A stretch of 26,249 bases of DNA from Clostridia bacterium (lineage in GTDB: Bacteria; Bacillota; Clostridia; Christensenellales; UBA1242): positions 1 through 26,249 of the forward strand of contig JAFQBZ010000203.1 in the NCBI GenBank assembly GCA_017399515.1, read 5' to 3'. Below, in pieces: positions 6,796 through 15,508 of this stretch (within the stretch, counting starts at the first letter, position 1; each line of letters begins with the position of its first letter). A program made the translations under genes and the position numbers. The notes beneath the pieces are model-generated. The model did not search any database. It worked only from the letters and a program-made list of their open reading frames with translations, and was not told the origin of the DNA.

Positions 6796-7755
6796 ATGAC
6801 AAACGCAGAAGTAAAATATACAAAAGGCGAAATTCCTATTTTCTTTTCAACTGACAATAATTACATTCCATTTTTAGATGTCACAATAAGATCACTTATT
6901 GCAAATGCGTCTAGAGATTATAAATATCATATCGTGGTTTTAAACACAGGTCTTGACGAAGAAAGAACCAGCAAAATTAAAGAACTTGAAGACGAAAACT
7001 TTCAAATTGATTTTGCAGACATTTCTTATGCTGTTAAAGACATTGAATATAAACTTCCAAATGAGCAACATTTTGGCTTAGCAACATGGTATAGACTTTT
7101 CATTCAAAGTTTATTCCCTCAATATGAAAAAATCATTTATATTGATTGCGACCTTATTGTTGAAGGTGACATTTCAGAACTTTATAACACAGACCTTGAA
7201 GATAATTATGTTGCTGGTGTTGTTGAACATTGGATTTTGCACTCACCAATTTTCAGTTATTACACAAAAGAGGCAGTTGGCATTGATAGCAAATATTACA
7301 TCAATGCTGGTGTTGCTGTTATGGACCTTAATAAGTTTAGGGAAAACCAAATTGAACAAAAATTTGTTGATTTAATCAATACTTACAATTTTGATGTTAT
7401 TGACCCTGACCAATCATATTTAAACTACCTTTGCCAAGGCAAAATTAAATATCTTCCATTTGAATGGAACAGAACTCCACTTGAAAATGTTGAATGTGAA
7501 AACCCAAAAATCATTCACTATGCACTTGGAATGAAGCCATGGCATGACCCAAAAATGTTCCTTGCTGAGCATTTCTGGAAATATGCTGAAACTTCACCAT
7601 TCTATGATGAAATTAAAGCAATGCCTGAAAAGTTCACAACTCTTGCAAGACTCAAGAAAGAAAGAGCAGGCATTGACATTCAAATTAAAGCGTTTGAATA
7701 TGCTGATGGTGAAAACACTTTCAAAAAGAAACTTATCGACAAAGCATTTGATTAA
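6796..7755 (+). CDS. Family 8 glycosyltransferase (LgtC-like)
   Basis: The 319-residue product is a GT-A fold, retaining glycosyltransferase of family 8. Evidence: IPIFFSTDNNYIPFLDVTI at the N-terminus (nucleotide-sugar binding strand), the metal-binding DCD at 117-119 in IIYIDCDLIV, YINAGV at 168-173, PDQSYLN near 204, and the C-terminal HYALGMKPWH at 241-250, whose His coordinates the metal. Such enzymes move galactose or glucose from UDP-sugars onto lipid or glycan acceptors at the cytosolic face of the membrane. There is no membrane segment. Start by AAGGAG at 6784. It leads an operon with two acyltransferase-type genes, pointing to a glycolipid or envelope polymer as the product. Confidence 0.92.
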   Translation: MTNAEVKYTKGEIPIFFSTDNNYIPFLDVTIRSLIANASRDYKYHIVVLNTGLDEERTSKIKELEDENFQIDFADISYAVKDIEYKLPNEQHFGLATWYRLFIQSLFPQYEKIIYIDCDLIVEGDISELYNTDLEDNYVAGVVEHWILHSPIFSYYTKEAVGIDSKYYINAGVAVMDLNKFRENQIEQKFVDLINTYNFDVIDPDQSYLNYLCQGKIKYLPFEWNRTPLENVECENPKIIHYALGMKPWHDPKMFLAEHFWKYAETSPFYDEIKAMPEKFTTLARLKKERAGIDIQIKAFEYADGENTFKKKLIDKAFD

Positions 7756-7782
7756 TCTAAAAAAATATGTTAAGGTGATGTT

Positions 7783-8622
7783 ATGGAAAAGTCGAAAGAG
7801 CGTTTGAAAATTTTAGAGAGAATTGATGAGTTTGAAAGAGCCGAGAGATGGGACGAAGATGTTGAAGACGACCCAGAAACCATTGAACTTCTTCCAAACG
7901 AAATCGATTATTTGAATAAAAGGCTTTCTAGCAAGATTAAAAGTTGGATAGCCAATTTTCTTGGCACAAGATTTTTCGAAAAAATGATAAAACAAGGCGC
8001 ACTTCGAATTAAAGAAGTTCGTGGCATTGAAAACTTTTTGGCTGTTAAAGGTGGTGCAATCATCACAAGCAATCACTTTAATGTTGCTGATAATTATGTG
8101 ATTTGGCATTCAATCAAAAAGCATATGAAAAAGGGTTTGAAGCAAAAGAAACTTTACAAAGTTATTCGTGAGGGAAATTACACCGCTTCACCTCCACCTT
8201 TTAGAATGATTCTTCGTCATTGCAACACACTTCCGCTTTCTTCAAATAAAGAAACAATGCGTAAGTTTATGCGTTCAGTTGACATACTACTCAAGCGTGG
8301 CGAAAAGATTTTGGTTTATCCTGAGCAGGGAATGTGGTGGAACTACAGAAAACCTCGTCCACTTAAAAACGGAGCATTCAGGTTTGCAGTCAACGCCATG
8401 AAACCGGTGATTCCAATGTTCATTACAATGGAAGATTCTGCTGATATTGGTCCTGATGGTTTTCCAATTCAGGAACACACACTTCACATCATGCCTGCAA
8501 TTTATCCTGATGAAAACCTTGCAAAGCCAGAAAATGTTAAGAATATGCGTGAACAAAACTATGCGCTTTGGGTTAAAACTTATGAAGAATTTTATAATAA
8601 ACCTTTAACATATTTAAAATAA
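7783..8622 (+). CDS. PlsC-like acyltransferase (1-acylglycerol-3-phosphate acyltransferase family)
   Basis: A 279-residue protein with an AGPAT/PlsC core. The catalytic H-x4-D is His98-Asp103 in SNHFNVAD. The substrate-binding region is ILVYPEQGMWW (PEQG at 180-183, where the family usually has PEGTR), followed by KNGAFRFAVNAMKPVIPMF. It should transfer a fatty acyl group from ACP, CoA or acyl-phosphate to a hydroxyl of a lipid. The N-terminal 75 residues are charged and helical, longer than in minimal PlsC. The departure from EGTR suggests that the acceptor is not plain lysophosphatidate. It starts 28 bp after the GT8 gene (AAGGTG site) and precedes a CrtO-like gene, so acylation of a glycolipid is the natural inference. 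Confidence 0.87.
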   Translation: MEKSKERLKILERIDEFERAERWDEDVEDDPETIELLPNEIDYLNKRLSSKIKSWIANFLGTRFFEKMIKQGALRIKEVRGIENFLAVKGGAIITSNHFNVADNYVIWHSIKKHMKKGLKQKKLYKVIREGNYTASPPPFRMILRHCNTLPLSSNKETMRKFMRSVDILLKRGEKILVYPEQGMWWNYRKPRPLKNGAFRFAVNAMKPVIPMFITMEDSADIGPDGFPIQEHTLHIMPAIYPDENLAKPENVKNMREQNYALWVKTYEEFYNKPLTYLK

Positions 8623-8651
8623 TCTTTTAAACTGTTGGGTTTGGAGAGTTT

Positions 8652-9371
8652 ATGATTTTATATTTATCAATCGTGTTTGGTGGAACGGCTTTGATTTCAC
8701 TTTTAAACATTTTGCTTGGAAGTTATAACTTTAATCATTCAGCCCTTTGGGTGATATGTGCAGTTGTGCTTTCAGTTATTGTTGAAATTGCAATTCAAGG
8801 CGTGGTTGCAACCATTGTGAAACACTTGCCAAACAAATGGTTTTCACATGACAGAAAACTTTTCAAAATTTCAAAACATGAACGCAAGTTCTATGAAAAA
8901 ATAAAAATTCGTTCTTGGAAAGATAAAGTTTGGGAACTTGGTGCACTTGGTGGTTTTAGAAAAAACAAAATCGCTGACCCAAACAGCCCTGAATATTTGC
9001 TTCAATTTGTGGTTGAATCAAACAAGGGAGTGACCGACCATGTGGTTGGAATGCTTGTCAGTTTTTTGGTAATCTTCATTTTGCCACTTAAATATGCACT
9101 TCGAATTGGGCTTCCTGTTGCACTTGTTGCTTGTTTATTATGCATTCTTCCAACAATGATTTTGAGATATAACATTCCAAAACTTATGGTTGCTTATGAA
9201 AGAGCAAGAAGAACAGCAGCCTTAAAAGCAGAACAAGAAGAATCTCAAGACAAACCTGAAAAGGTTGAAGAAGAAAAGACTGAACCTGCAAAAACTGAAG
9301 AGCCTGAAACGGTTGAAACAGAAAAAGATGCAGAAACAAAAACAGAAAACAACCAAGCCGAAGAAAAATAA
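8652..9371 (+). CDS. CrtO-like membrane acyltransferase (glycosyl-diaponeurosporenoate acyltransferase family)
   Basis: A 239-residue membrane protein. The first two hydrophobic segments (1-23, about 30-55) are followed by ISKHERKFYEKIKIRSWKDK, then LLQFVVESNKGVTDHVVG, two more membrane segments, and LRYNIPKLM. This order matches S. aureus CrtO, which has an equivalent VRKWK segment, an IIETKRAELIHW segment and a QRYNRPRL segment, and which acylates glycosylated carotenoid in staphyloxanthin synthesis. No other carotenoid gene is in the window, so the acceptor is more likely another glycolipid. Residues about 193-239 form a Glu/Lys/Thr-rich disordered tail not present in CrtO. It starts 29 bp after the PlsC-like gene with a GGAG site and closes the operon. 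Confidence 0.72.
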   Translation: MILYLSIVFGGTALISLLNILLGSYNFNHSALWVICAVVLSVIVEIAIQGVVATIVKHLPNKWFSHDRKLFKISKHERKFYEKIKIRSWKDKVWELGALGGFRKNKIADPNSPEYLLQFVVESNKGVTDHVVGMLVSFLVIFILPLKYALRIGLPVALVACLLCILPTMILRYNIPKLMVAYERARRTAALKAEQEESQDKPEKVEEEKTEPAKTEEPETVETEKDAETKTENNQAEEK

Positions 9372-9393
9372 ATAAAAAATAATAAAAAATGTT

Positions 9394-9429
9394 AAAAATA
9401 GCACACTAATAATAGGTGCTATTTTTTTT
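9394..9429 (+). terminator. Rho-independent terminator of the glycolipid operon
   Basis: AAAAATAGCAC (9394-9404) pairs with GTGCTATTTTT (9416-9426), leaving an 11-base A/T loop and a T run. Confidence 0.85.
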
Positions 9430-9460
9430 AATTTATTTTAATAAATTAAACATTATTATT

Positions 9461-9489
9461 TTGAGAGCAATCTTTGATTGTGATATACT
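9461..9489 (+). promoter_or_regulatory. Promoter of the surface cysteine protease gene
   Basis: TTGAGA (9461-9466) and TATACT (9484-9489) are 17 bp apart, with TGA before the -10. This fixes the protein start at 9521, because upstream in-frame codons would lie at or before the transcription start. Confidence 0.8.
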
Positions 9490-9520
9490 GAAAATGAGAA
9501 AAAAGGTGGAGTATTCGCTT

Positions 9521-12500
9521 ATGAAAAAATTTATTAAATATTTATTTATTTTTTGTGTTTTAATTTCAGGTGTTTTCGTTAAAAACTTAACTGTTTCTAA
9601 CGAAATTGTTGCAAGCGCGGCAAGCACTTATGAAACTGATTTCATCAATGCATTTGCTGATGATGAAAATTTGAGCAGAATTCAGTCATCGTCACTCAGT
9701 CAAACATCTTTCAACATTTTAGATAGGGTTGACTATGAGTTTTATGACCAAGACCAATATGGCACCTGCTATGCCTTTTCTCTTGCACAAATGCTTAATT
9801 TAAGTTATGAGTATAAGACAGGCGAACACATTAGACTTTCAGCGATTGCTCTTGCCCTTCAATTTAGAAACATATTTTTCAATGACGGTTCTTATGGTTT
9901 CGAGATTATTCAAAACAGTTATAATCTTGATTATGTTAGCGAATATGATTTTCCTTATGAAATTGCGAAAATGTATTATGACGCACAAACAACAACCAAA
10001 GATGTTAATTTGAACTTTGAAGGCAAAGAAATTCTTGATGTTGAAGAATATTACTATTTCCCATTAATTTCTTCAACATTCTCAACAGAAACAAGAAACC
10101 TTTGTGTTGAAAACATCAAAAAAGCACTCGTGTTAGATGGTGCGCTCACAATGGGCATCAACTATACAGTTAAAACAAGTGGAGAATATCTCATTTATGA
10201 ACCAACAGTTGCTTCTATTGGTGGACACGCAATGACTGTTGTTGGTTTTGATGACAACTTTCCAGGTTCAGTGTTTGGGCACGCAACCAACGGTGCGTTT
10301 ATCATTATGAACAGTTGGGGAGCAAATGACCCTTATCTATATATATCATATGAAGATGTTTCTGCTTTTAATTATCTTATGGGTGCAGCCGGATTTATTG
10401 ATGCTGATGAAAGAGCAGAAGAAGTTTCAAGCGTAAGCAAAGCATATTATGGGCTTCAAGATGATTTATTCTATAAACAAGACCTCACAGAAAATCTCGA
10501 ACTTGGTTATTTGATTGAAAACACAACAGGCAATTCTTACTTATCACAAATTGATTTGCAACCACTTTATCAAGACTTTGACATTTATTATCATGCTGCA
10601 GACATCAAACTTTATGTTGGTGCAAACACTTTAGATTTAGAAAATGGCAGTTTTGAATATATTGGCGATTTCGACATTGCTGGTGGCGTTAACAAAATTG
10701 TTTTAAACACACCAATTGAAGTTGCTGAAAACTTCTCAATCAAAATTGTTATTACTGACGATGTTCATAAATTCAGTTATCTTGACGAAGGCAACCAAAA
10801 CTTCACAGCGTATTATAAATTAAACAACAATTGGTCAAAGGTCTATCTTTCAGAAGATAACTACAGCCTTGTAAGAACACCTTATTATGTTCGTGCACTC
10901 TTTACTGATGGCACAGATTATGACATTTCATATACAAATCCAGATGAAAACAATCATCAAACAAATTCTGTGAATGCTGTTGAATTTGATTTATCTTCAA
11001 GTGCCAACACAGAAATTGAATCTGTTGGTGTTCAAATTTTTAGAAATACAACAGCAAACGCAAGTTTTTCAAACTTCTCAATGGTTGAAGATGAAGTTAG
11101 CAGCGAGTTTGAAATTGTTGCAACAACATCAAGTGTGAAACTCACAAAAAAAGCCTTTTCTGGCGGAACTTACAAAGTTGTGATTAATATCAACAATGGT
11201 GAGAAAAAGTTTACAAAGTTCTTGTTCTTCGATGACGGAATCGACATTCACTGCTTTGATACTTATCGTTATATTGATATTTGGGAAGACGCTTATAAAT
11301 ATTTCTCAGTTTATTCAAACACACTTTCAGCAAACATTGTGAACATTACAATTCCTGATTCATATAAAATTTTCCGTGTGTCAAATAACACATTTTTAGA
11401 CAGCATTTTTGCTTTCGGTTCAACTGACATCACATTTTCAGCAGAATATTCAACCGACACATCTCAAAGAATCTCAAGAGCAGAAGTGACATTTTTAAAT
11501 TCTGCACTTGGAACTTCAAGAAAAGTAACTTTTAATTTTATTTATGACAAAGCAAATTTGGTTTTTTATGTAACAAAACTTGCAAATGCAACTCATTCAA
11601 ACCCTCAAACAGTCAGTGCAAATTATAATCACACACTCACAGCGGCAACTGCTCCAAACCACACATTTGCTGGTTGGTATACAGATGAATCTTTCACAAC
11701 ACCTGCCACCAACATTTACGAAGGCAAGAGTGGACAAATTCTTTATTACTATGCAAAGTTTGTTGAAAAAACTGTTCCAAGCGTTGCAAAAAAAGCAAGT
11801 TATGACGATGTAAACAATGTGCTTACAGTCACACTTGATTTTTCAGGTTATAACCTTGCAATTTATGACACTATTCAAATTTACAACATTAGACACACAT
11901 TCAAAACAATCACAGTTCCAGAAGATTTCAATATTTTAAAAACCGCTTTAAATAATAATAAATATGAATATCAAATTTATGTTGAACCTGCAGATATGAA
12001 CGCAATCAACACAATCACATTTAATTTGATGATTATGAGATGGGACTATCGTGAGCAATATGGTTTTTATGACACACTTTCACAAAGTGTTTCATTGACT
12101 GACAAAGTTAAAATCACATTCACAAAAACCGGAAATGGTGAAGTTTACAACTCACTTACCGGCGACATCATTGAAAGTGGCGATCTTTATTTGCCTTATG
12201 GAAGCAAACTTGACATCAACTTTGTTCCTGAAGATAATCATCAAATCAAAAGCATTTTAGTTGATGGTATATCAATTATTGTTGCTGATGAGTACTGCTT
12301 TGCAAACCTTATCAAAAACTATACTTTTGCAATTGAATTTGAACTTATCACTTATCAAATTTCAGCACTTGTTACAGGTGATGGCTCACTTGACAAAGCA
12401 CTCACCGAACTTTATGAAAGAGGCACAACTGTAACTTATAACTTCACTCCAAACGAAGGAAGTTACTTAAAAATGCTTCAGGTTGACGGCGTGTCACTTT

Positions 12501-14125
12501 CTGTGACAGATGTCACAAGTTACACATTCTTCGACATCAAAGAAAACCATGTAATCATCATTGAGTTTGCTCCTTATGAATATACCATTGAAGCAAGAAT
12601 TGTTGGTGAGGGCGACATCGGTCAGCCACTTATCAAAAATGTAAATTATGGTGACGATGTGGTTTACACATTCACACCAAATGTCGGCTATCATTTAAAA
12701 CAAATCACTGTTGATGGCACAGAAATTGCACTTACTAATAATTACACATTTGAGAATGTGACGCAAAACCACATCATTTATGTTAAGTTCGAAAAAGATG
12801 TAATAAACATTACATTAACCGTTAGCGGAAACGGAAACATTAAAGCAAAGAAAGTGTCTTCAGGAAGCATTCTTGAAAACACAGCAACAGAAGTTACATT
12901 CAGCGTTGAATATGAAGAAAGTTTAATCTTTGAGTTTGCTGGTGACGAAGGCTTCACCGTTGGTTCAATTTTGTTTAATGGAGCAACTCTTGAAGCACAA
13001 GACAGTCTTACATTAAACAGCATTATTGACGATGTTGAACTCACAGTTTTCTTTGTTTTAAAAACTTATGAATTAAAAGTTGTAATTAGCGGAAGCGGTG
13101 TAACAAACCATGGAAACAACATTGTTAGAAATCATGGTGACAGCGTTTCATACACATTCACACCAAGCACAGGTTATGAGATTGAAAAGGTTATTGTTGA
13201 CGGTGTTGATAAAGGCGTTATAACTGAATATACTTTTGAAAACATCACTTCAAGTCACATAATCAATATTACATTTGTCATTCAAAAATTCGAAGTTAAG
13301 TGGTTTAACTATAACGGAACACTTATTACAACATCTTCATTTAATTATGGCACAGTTCCAACAGCAACTTTTGATAATCCAACAAGACCTGCTGAAGGAA
13401 ATTATGTTTACGACTTTACCGGCTGGAACACTGCAGCAGACGGTTCAGGTTTTGAAATCACCCCAGCAACCGAAAACATAAGTTATTATGCACAGTTTTA
13501 TAAACACTTAGTTCAATTTGCAATCAAGGTTAGTGCAGGTGCAAATGGAGAAATCTCTCCAAAAGGCAATGCTTCAAATGATGTTATGGTTGAATATGGT
13601 GCAAACAAAACATTCACATTTGTTCCAAGTCATGGCTATCATGTTTCAAAGGTTTATGTTGATGGCAAAACTGTTGAAAATTTAGAGTCTTACACATTTG
13701 AAAATGTAACCGGTTCACACACAATTTCTGTTGTGTTTAAAAGAAACGATTTCAAAGCAACAGTTGTTAGTGATGATGAAATGGGAACAGTGTCTGGCTC
13801 AAGATGGTTTGAGAATGGCGAAAGAGCAACTTACAAAATCACACCAAAAGAAGGCTTCATTGTTGAATCAGTGTTTGTTAATGGCAAAAAAGTTAACTGC
13901 ACTGATAACACCATTGTTGTTGAAAATGTAACAGAAGACATTGAAATTGTGGTTAGTTATGTTTCAGCAAAAGACAGCAAAACATTTACAAACTTCACAA
14001 AAACACTTATTTTTGGTGGAGTAGGTATTGCTGTTATCGGCGTTGGTTTTGCAGTGGTTTACTTTATTAAAATTAAAGGCAAAGCAAAAAAGACCGCTGA
14101 AGACGACGAATATGACGAAAAATAG
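9521..14125 (+). CDS. Giant secreted, membrane-anchored papain-family (C1A) cysteine protease with repeat stalk
   Basis: A 1534-residue surface protein. A signal peptide (1-34, MKKFIKYLFIFCVL...ASA) is followed by a C1A peptidase domain. Gln77 is the oxyanion-hole residue, Cys83 in YGTCYAFS the nucleophile, His236 in GGHAMTVVGFDD and Asn264 in IIMNSWGAND the rest of the triad. About 300-490 resembles the lectin-like domain often found after such peptidases. InlB-type repeats occur at about 680-755 and again near 1265-1330, each with the GWY/GWN core. Seven divergent bacterial repeats (about 75 residues each, core YTFTP-GY-V-VDG--YTFENVT-H-I-V-F) fill about 860-1480. One membrane helix (1494-1517) and a basic/acidic tail end it, with no LPXTG. 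Only the ATG at 9521, after GGAG, gives the signal peptide. Likely roles are digestion of host or dietary protein or processing of surface proteins. Confidence 0.88.
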   Translation: MKKFIKYLFIFCVLISGVFVKNLTVSNEIVASAASTYETDFINAFADDENLSRIQSSSLSQTSFNILDRVDYEFYDQDQYGTCYAFSLAQMLNLSYEYKTGEHIRLSAIALALQFRNIFFNDGSYGFEIIQNSYNLDYVSEYDFPYEIAKMYYDAQTTTKDVNLNFEGKEILDVEEYYYFPLISSTFSTETRNLCVENIKKALVLDGALTMGINYTVKTSGEYLIYEPTVASIGGHAMTVVGFDDNFPGSVFGHATNGAFIIMNSWGANDPYLYISYEDVSAFNYLMGAAGFIDADERAEEVSSVSKAYYGLQDDLFYKQDLTENLELGYLIENTTGNSYLSQIDLQPLYQDFDIYYHAADIKLYVGANTLDLENGSFEYIGDFDIAGGVNKIVLNTPIEVAENFSIKIVITDDVHKFSYLDEGNQNFTAYYKLNNNWSKVYLSEDNYSLVRTPYYVRALFTDGTDYDISYTNPDENNHQTNSVNAVEFDLSSSANTEIESVGVQIFRNTTANASFSNFSMVEDEVSSEFEIVATTSSVKLTKKAFSGGTYKVVININNGEKKFTKFLFFDDGIDIHCFDTYRYIDIWEDAYKYFSVYSNTLSANIVNITIPDSYKIFRVSNNTFLDSIFAFGSTDITFSAEYSTDTSQRISRAEVTFLNSALGTSRKVTFNFIYDKANLVFYVTKLANATHSNPQTVSANYNHTLTAATAPNHTFAGWYTDESFTTPATNIYEGKSGQILYYYAKFVEKTVPSVAKKASYDDVNNVLTVTLDFSGYNLAIYDTIQIYNIRHTFKTITVPEDFNILKTALNNNKYEYQIYVEPADMNAINTITFNLMIMRWDYREQYGFYDTLSQSVSLTDKVKITFTKTGNGEVYNSLTGDIIESGDLYLPYGSKLDINFVPEDNHQIKSILVDGISIIVADEYCFANLIKNYTFAIEFELITYQISALVTGDGSLDKALTELYERGTTVTYNFTPNEGSYLKMLQVDGVSLSVTDVTSYTFFDIKENHVIIIEFAPYEYTIEARIVGEGDIGQPLIKNVNYGDDVVYTFTPNVGYHLKQITVDGTEIALTNNYTFENVTQNHIIYVKFEKDVINITLTVSGNGNIKAKKVSSGSILENTATEVTFSVEYEESLIFEFAGDEGFTVGSILFNGATLEAQDSLTLNSIIDDVELTVFFVLKTYELKVVISGSGVTNHGNNIVRNHGDSVSYTFTPSTGYEIEKVIVDGVDKGVITEYTFENITSSHIINITFVIQKFEVKWFNYNGTLITTSSFNYGTVPTATFDNPTRPAEGNYVYDFTGWNTAADGSGFEITPATENISYYAQFYKHLVQFAIKVSAGANGEISPKGNASNDVMVEYGANKTFTFVPSHGYHVSKVYVDGKTVENLESYTFENVTGSHTISVVFKRNDFKATVVSDDEMGTVSGSRWFENGERATYKITPKEGFIVESVFVNGKKVNCTDNTIVVENVTEDIEIVVSYVSAKDSKTFTNFTKTLIFGGVGIAVIGVGFAVVYFIKIKGKAKKTAEDDEYDEK

Positions 14126-14132
14126 ACAAAAC

Positions 14133-14161
14133 TTGAAATTTATTTGCTTTTGTGATATAAT
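14133..14161 (+). promoter_or_regulatory. Promoter of the 422-residue protein / pyrophosphatase operon
   Basis: TTGAAA (14133-14138) and a perfect TATAAT (14156-14161) are 17 bp apart, with TGA before the -10. The start of transcription is predicted near 14168. Confidence 0.82.
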
Positions 14162-14168
14162 ATTGTTA

Positions 14169-14192
14169 AGTTAAACAAGTGTTTGTTTAACT
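14169..14192. promoter_or_regulatory. Perfect inverted repeat at the transcription start (operator or 5' UTR hairpin)
   Basis: AGTTAAACAA (14169-14178) and TTGTTTAACT (14183-14192) are exact 10-bp arms around GTGT. The repeat begins at the predicted transcription start and ends 20 nt before the GGGAG site. It could bind a dimeric repressor or form a 5'-end stem that stabilises the mRNA. It is not followed by a T run, so it is not a terminator. Confidence 0.6.
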
Positions 14193-14224
14193 AGCAATAA
14201 TTTGTTGCGAAAGGGAGAAATATT

Positions 14225-15493
14225 ATGAAATTTTCACCAAAAGCGAAAGGTATGAAACTTGGGCTTTATAGCGATATTGGACTTGAATTTAGCATGCCTA
14301 AGGGAATGAATGTTAGGTTTGACACAGTAACTGGTTCTGGGTCATTCCAGTTTTTCGTTGGTAAAAAACCTGTTACTCCAATCATGATTTCAATCGAAAA
14401 TGACCAAGATGCAAGATATATTGCAACTTTGAGAACTGGTGAAAGAGTTCCAATTGATTTTGAGAAACAAGCAATTGGCAAACCATTTCTTGATAAAATT
14501 GAAAACACTTATATCGGTTTAGATTGCGAGATTGTATTTGATGTTTTAACGGGCAAGCCTGAACCATATTTTTTAGATAAAAGACGTTTTAAAATGGCTT
14601 TTGAAAACGGCTATTTATTGCGTTCACTAATCGGTGTTAAAAACCGAGAGGGCAAGTGTGCAATCTTTGATGCATATAGCAAAAAGTTAATCACAGACTT
14701 TGTGTTAGACCCAGATAATTATGGTTTGGTTGGTGCACTAAATCTTGAAACCAACACAATGTTTAAGTCTTACTACATTGTTCAAACCATTCCTGAAGAA
14801 AAAGAAACAACTGACAAAACAGCAAAAAAATTCATCATTGTTGGTGACGACGGTCAGTTTGTTGCAGACTTCGTTTCACATAAATATTTATGGAATCACA
14901 CTCATGAAGAAAGGCAACCTGACGGAAGCACAAAACAATTTTCTTATGTGGCATTTGCTGAGAAAGACGCCAATGCTGAAATTAAAACAAGAATTTTAAA
15001 AGTTGATATTGAATCTGGAAAGGTTGAAAAAATGTATCAACTTCCACTTATTGCGATTAAATCAATCAAAGCCGACAAATCATTTGTTGAAACAAATGAC
15101 GGAAGGGTTGTGCTTATTACTGCAAGTCCTGAAAAACAGGCGAGTATGGGTGCTTATGCATTGAATGAAAACGGAACTGTTGAAACCCTTTTAGATAATG
15201 TTAACACCGAAATTGAATATACCGGTCATTATAAAAAAGGCAGATTTTTAACATACAAAAACCCTGAAACTGTTGGAAAGATTGCTCTTGACGGAAAGGC
15301 TAGAACATTTGAAGTTAAAAAGGCTGAGTTTATCAGCCTTGCGAAGAAATATTTTGGAGAATCAAACCCAAGCGCGATAAGGCCAAAACTTCAAAAACTT
15401 GAAGAACAGGTTGCACCTTCAGGCAAGAAAAAACCGACAGGTGGCGGACCAAGTGGTGGTGATGGACCTAACGGAAGCGGCTTTGGTGGTTAA
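14225..15493 (+). CDS. Hypothetical beta-rich protein with Gly/Pro-rich C-terminus
   Basis: A 422-residue protein I do not recognise. It has no signal peptide or membrane segment. Most of it reads as beta strands with repeated short turns (KGMNVRFDTVTGSGSFQFFV, DCEIVFDVLTGKPEPYFLD, AYALNENGTVETLL), which could be a propeller or WD-like fold; this is an impression, not a detected motif. Around 370-395 comes a short helical stretch (AEFISLAKKYFG), then a low-complexity tail from about 398 rich in Gly, Pro, Ser and Lys (TGGGPSGGDGPNGSGFGG). The ATG at 14225 follows GGGAG. The gene ends 15 bp before the pyrophosphatase-like gene, so the two are co-transcribed from the promoter at 14133. Confidence 0.75.
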   Translation: MKFSPKAKGMKLGLYSDIGLEFSMPKGMNVRFDTVTGSGSFQFFVGKKPVTPIMISIENDQDARYIATLRTGERVPIDFEKQAIGKPFLDKIENTYIGLDCEIVFDVLTGKPEPYFLDKRRFKMAFENGYLLRSLIGVKNREGKCAIFDAYSKKLITDFVLDPDNYGLVGALNLETNTMFKSYYIVQTIPEEKETTDKTAKKFIIVGDDGQFVADFVSHKYLWNHTHEERQPDGSTKQFSYVAFAEKDANAEIKTRILKVDIESGKVEKMYQLPLIAIKSIKADKSFVETNDGRVVLITASPEKQASMGAYALNENGTVETLLDNVNTEIEYTGHYKKGRFLTYKNPETVGKIALDGKARTFEVKKAEFISLAKKYFGESNPSAIRPKLQKLEEQVAPSGKKKPTGGGPSGGDGPNGSGFGG

Positions 15494-15508
15494 TGATAAG
15501 GAGTTTTT

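Noticed and set aside
8652..9371. Carotenoid (staphyloxanthin) biosynthesis cluster
   Set aside because: Only a CrtO-like gene is present; no desaturase, synthase or CrtQ-type GT2 enzyme is in the window. The neighbouring transferase is GT8.
12494..13044. Minus-strand open frames inside the protease gene
   Set aside because: They are shadows of a long plus-strand gene with clear repeat domains; no ribosome sites or known products.
9416..14125. Protease start at 9416
   Set aside because: The region 9416-9500 contains the terminator of the previous operon and the promoter; the signal peptide begins at 9521.
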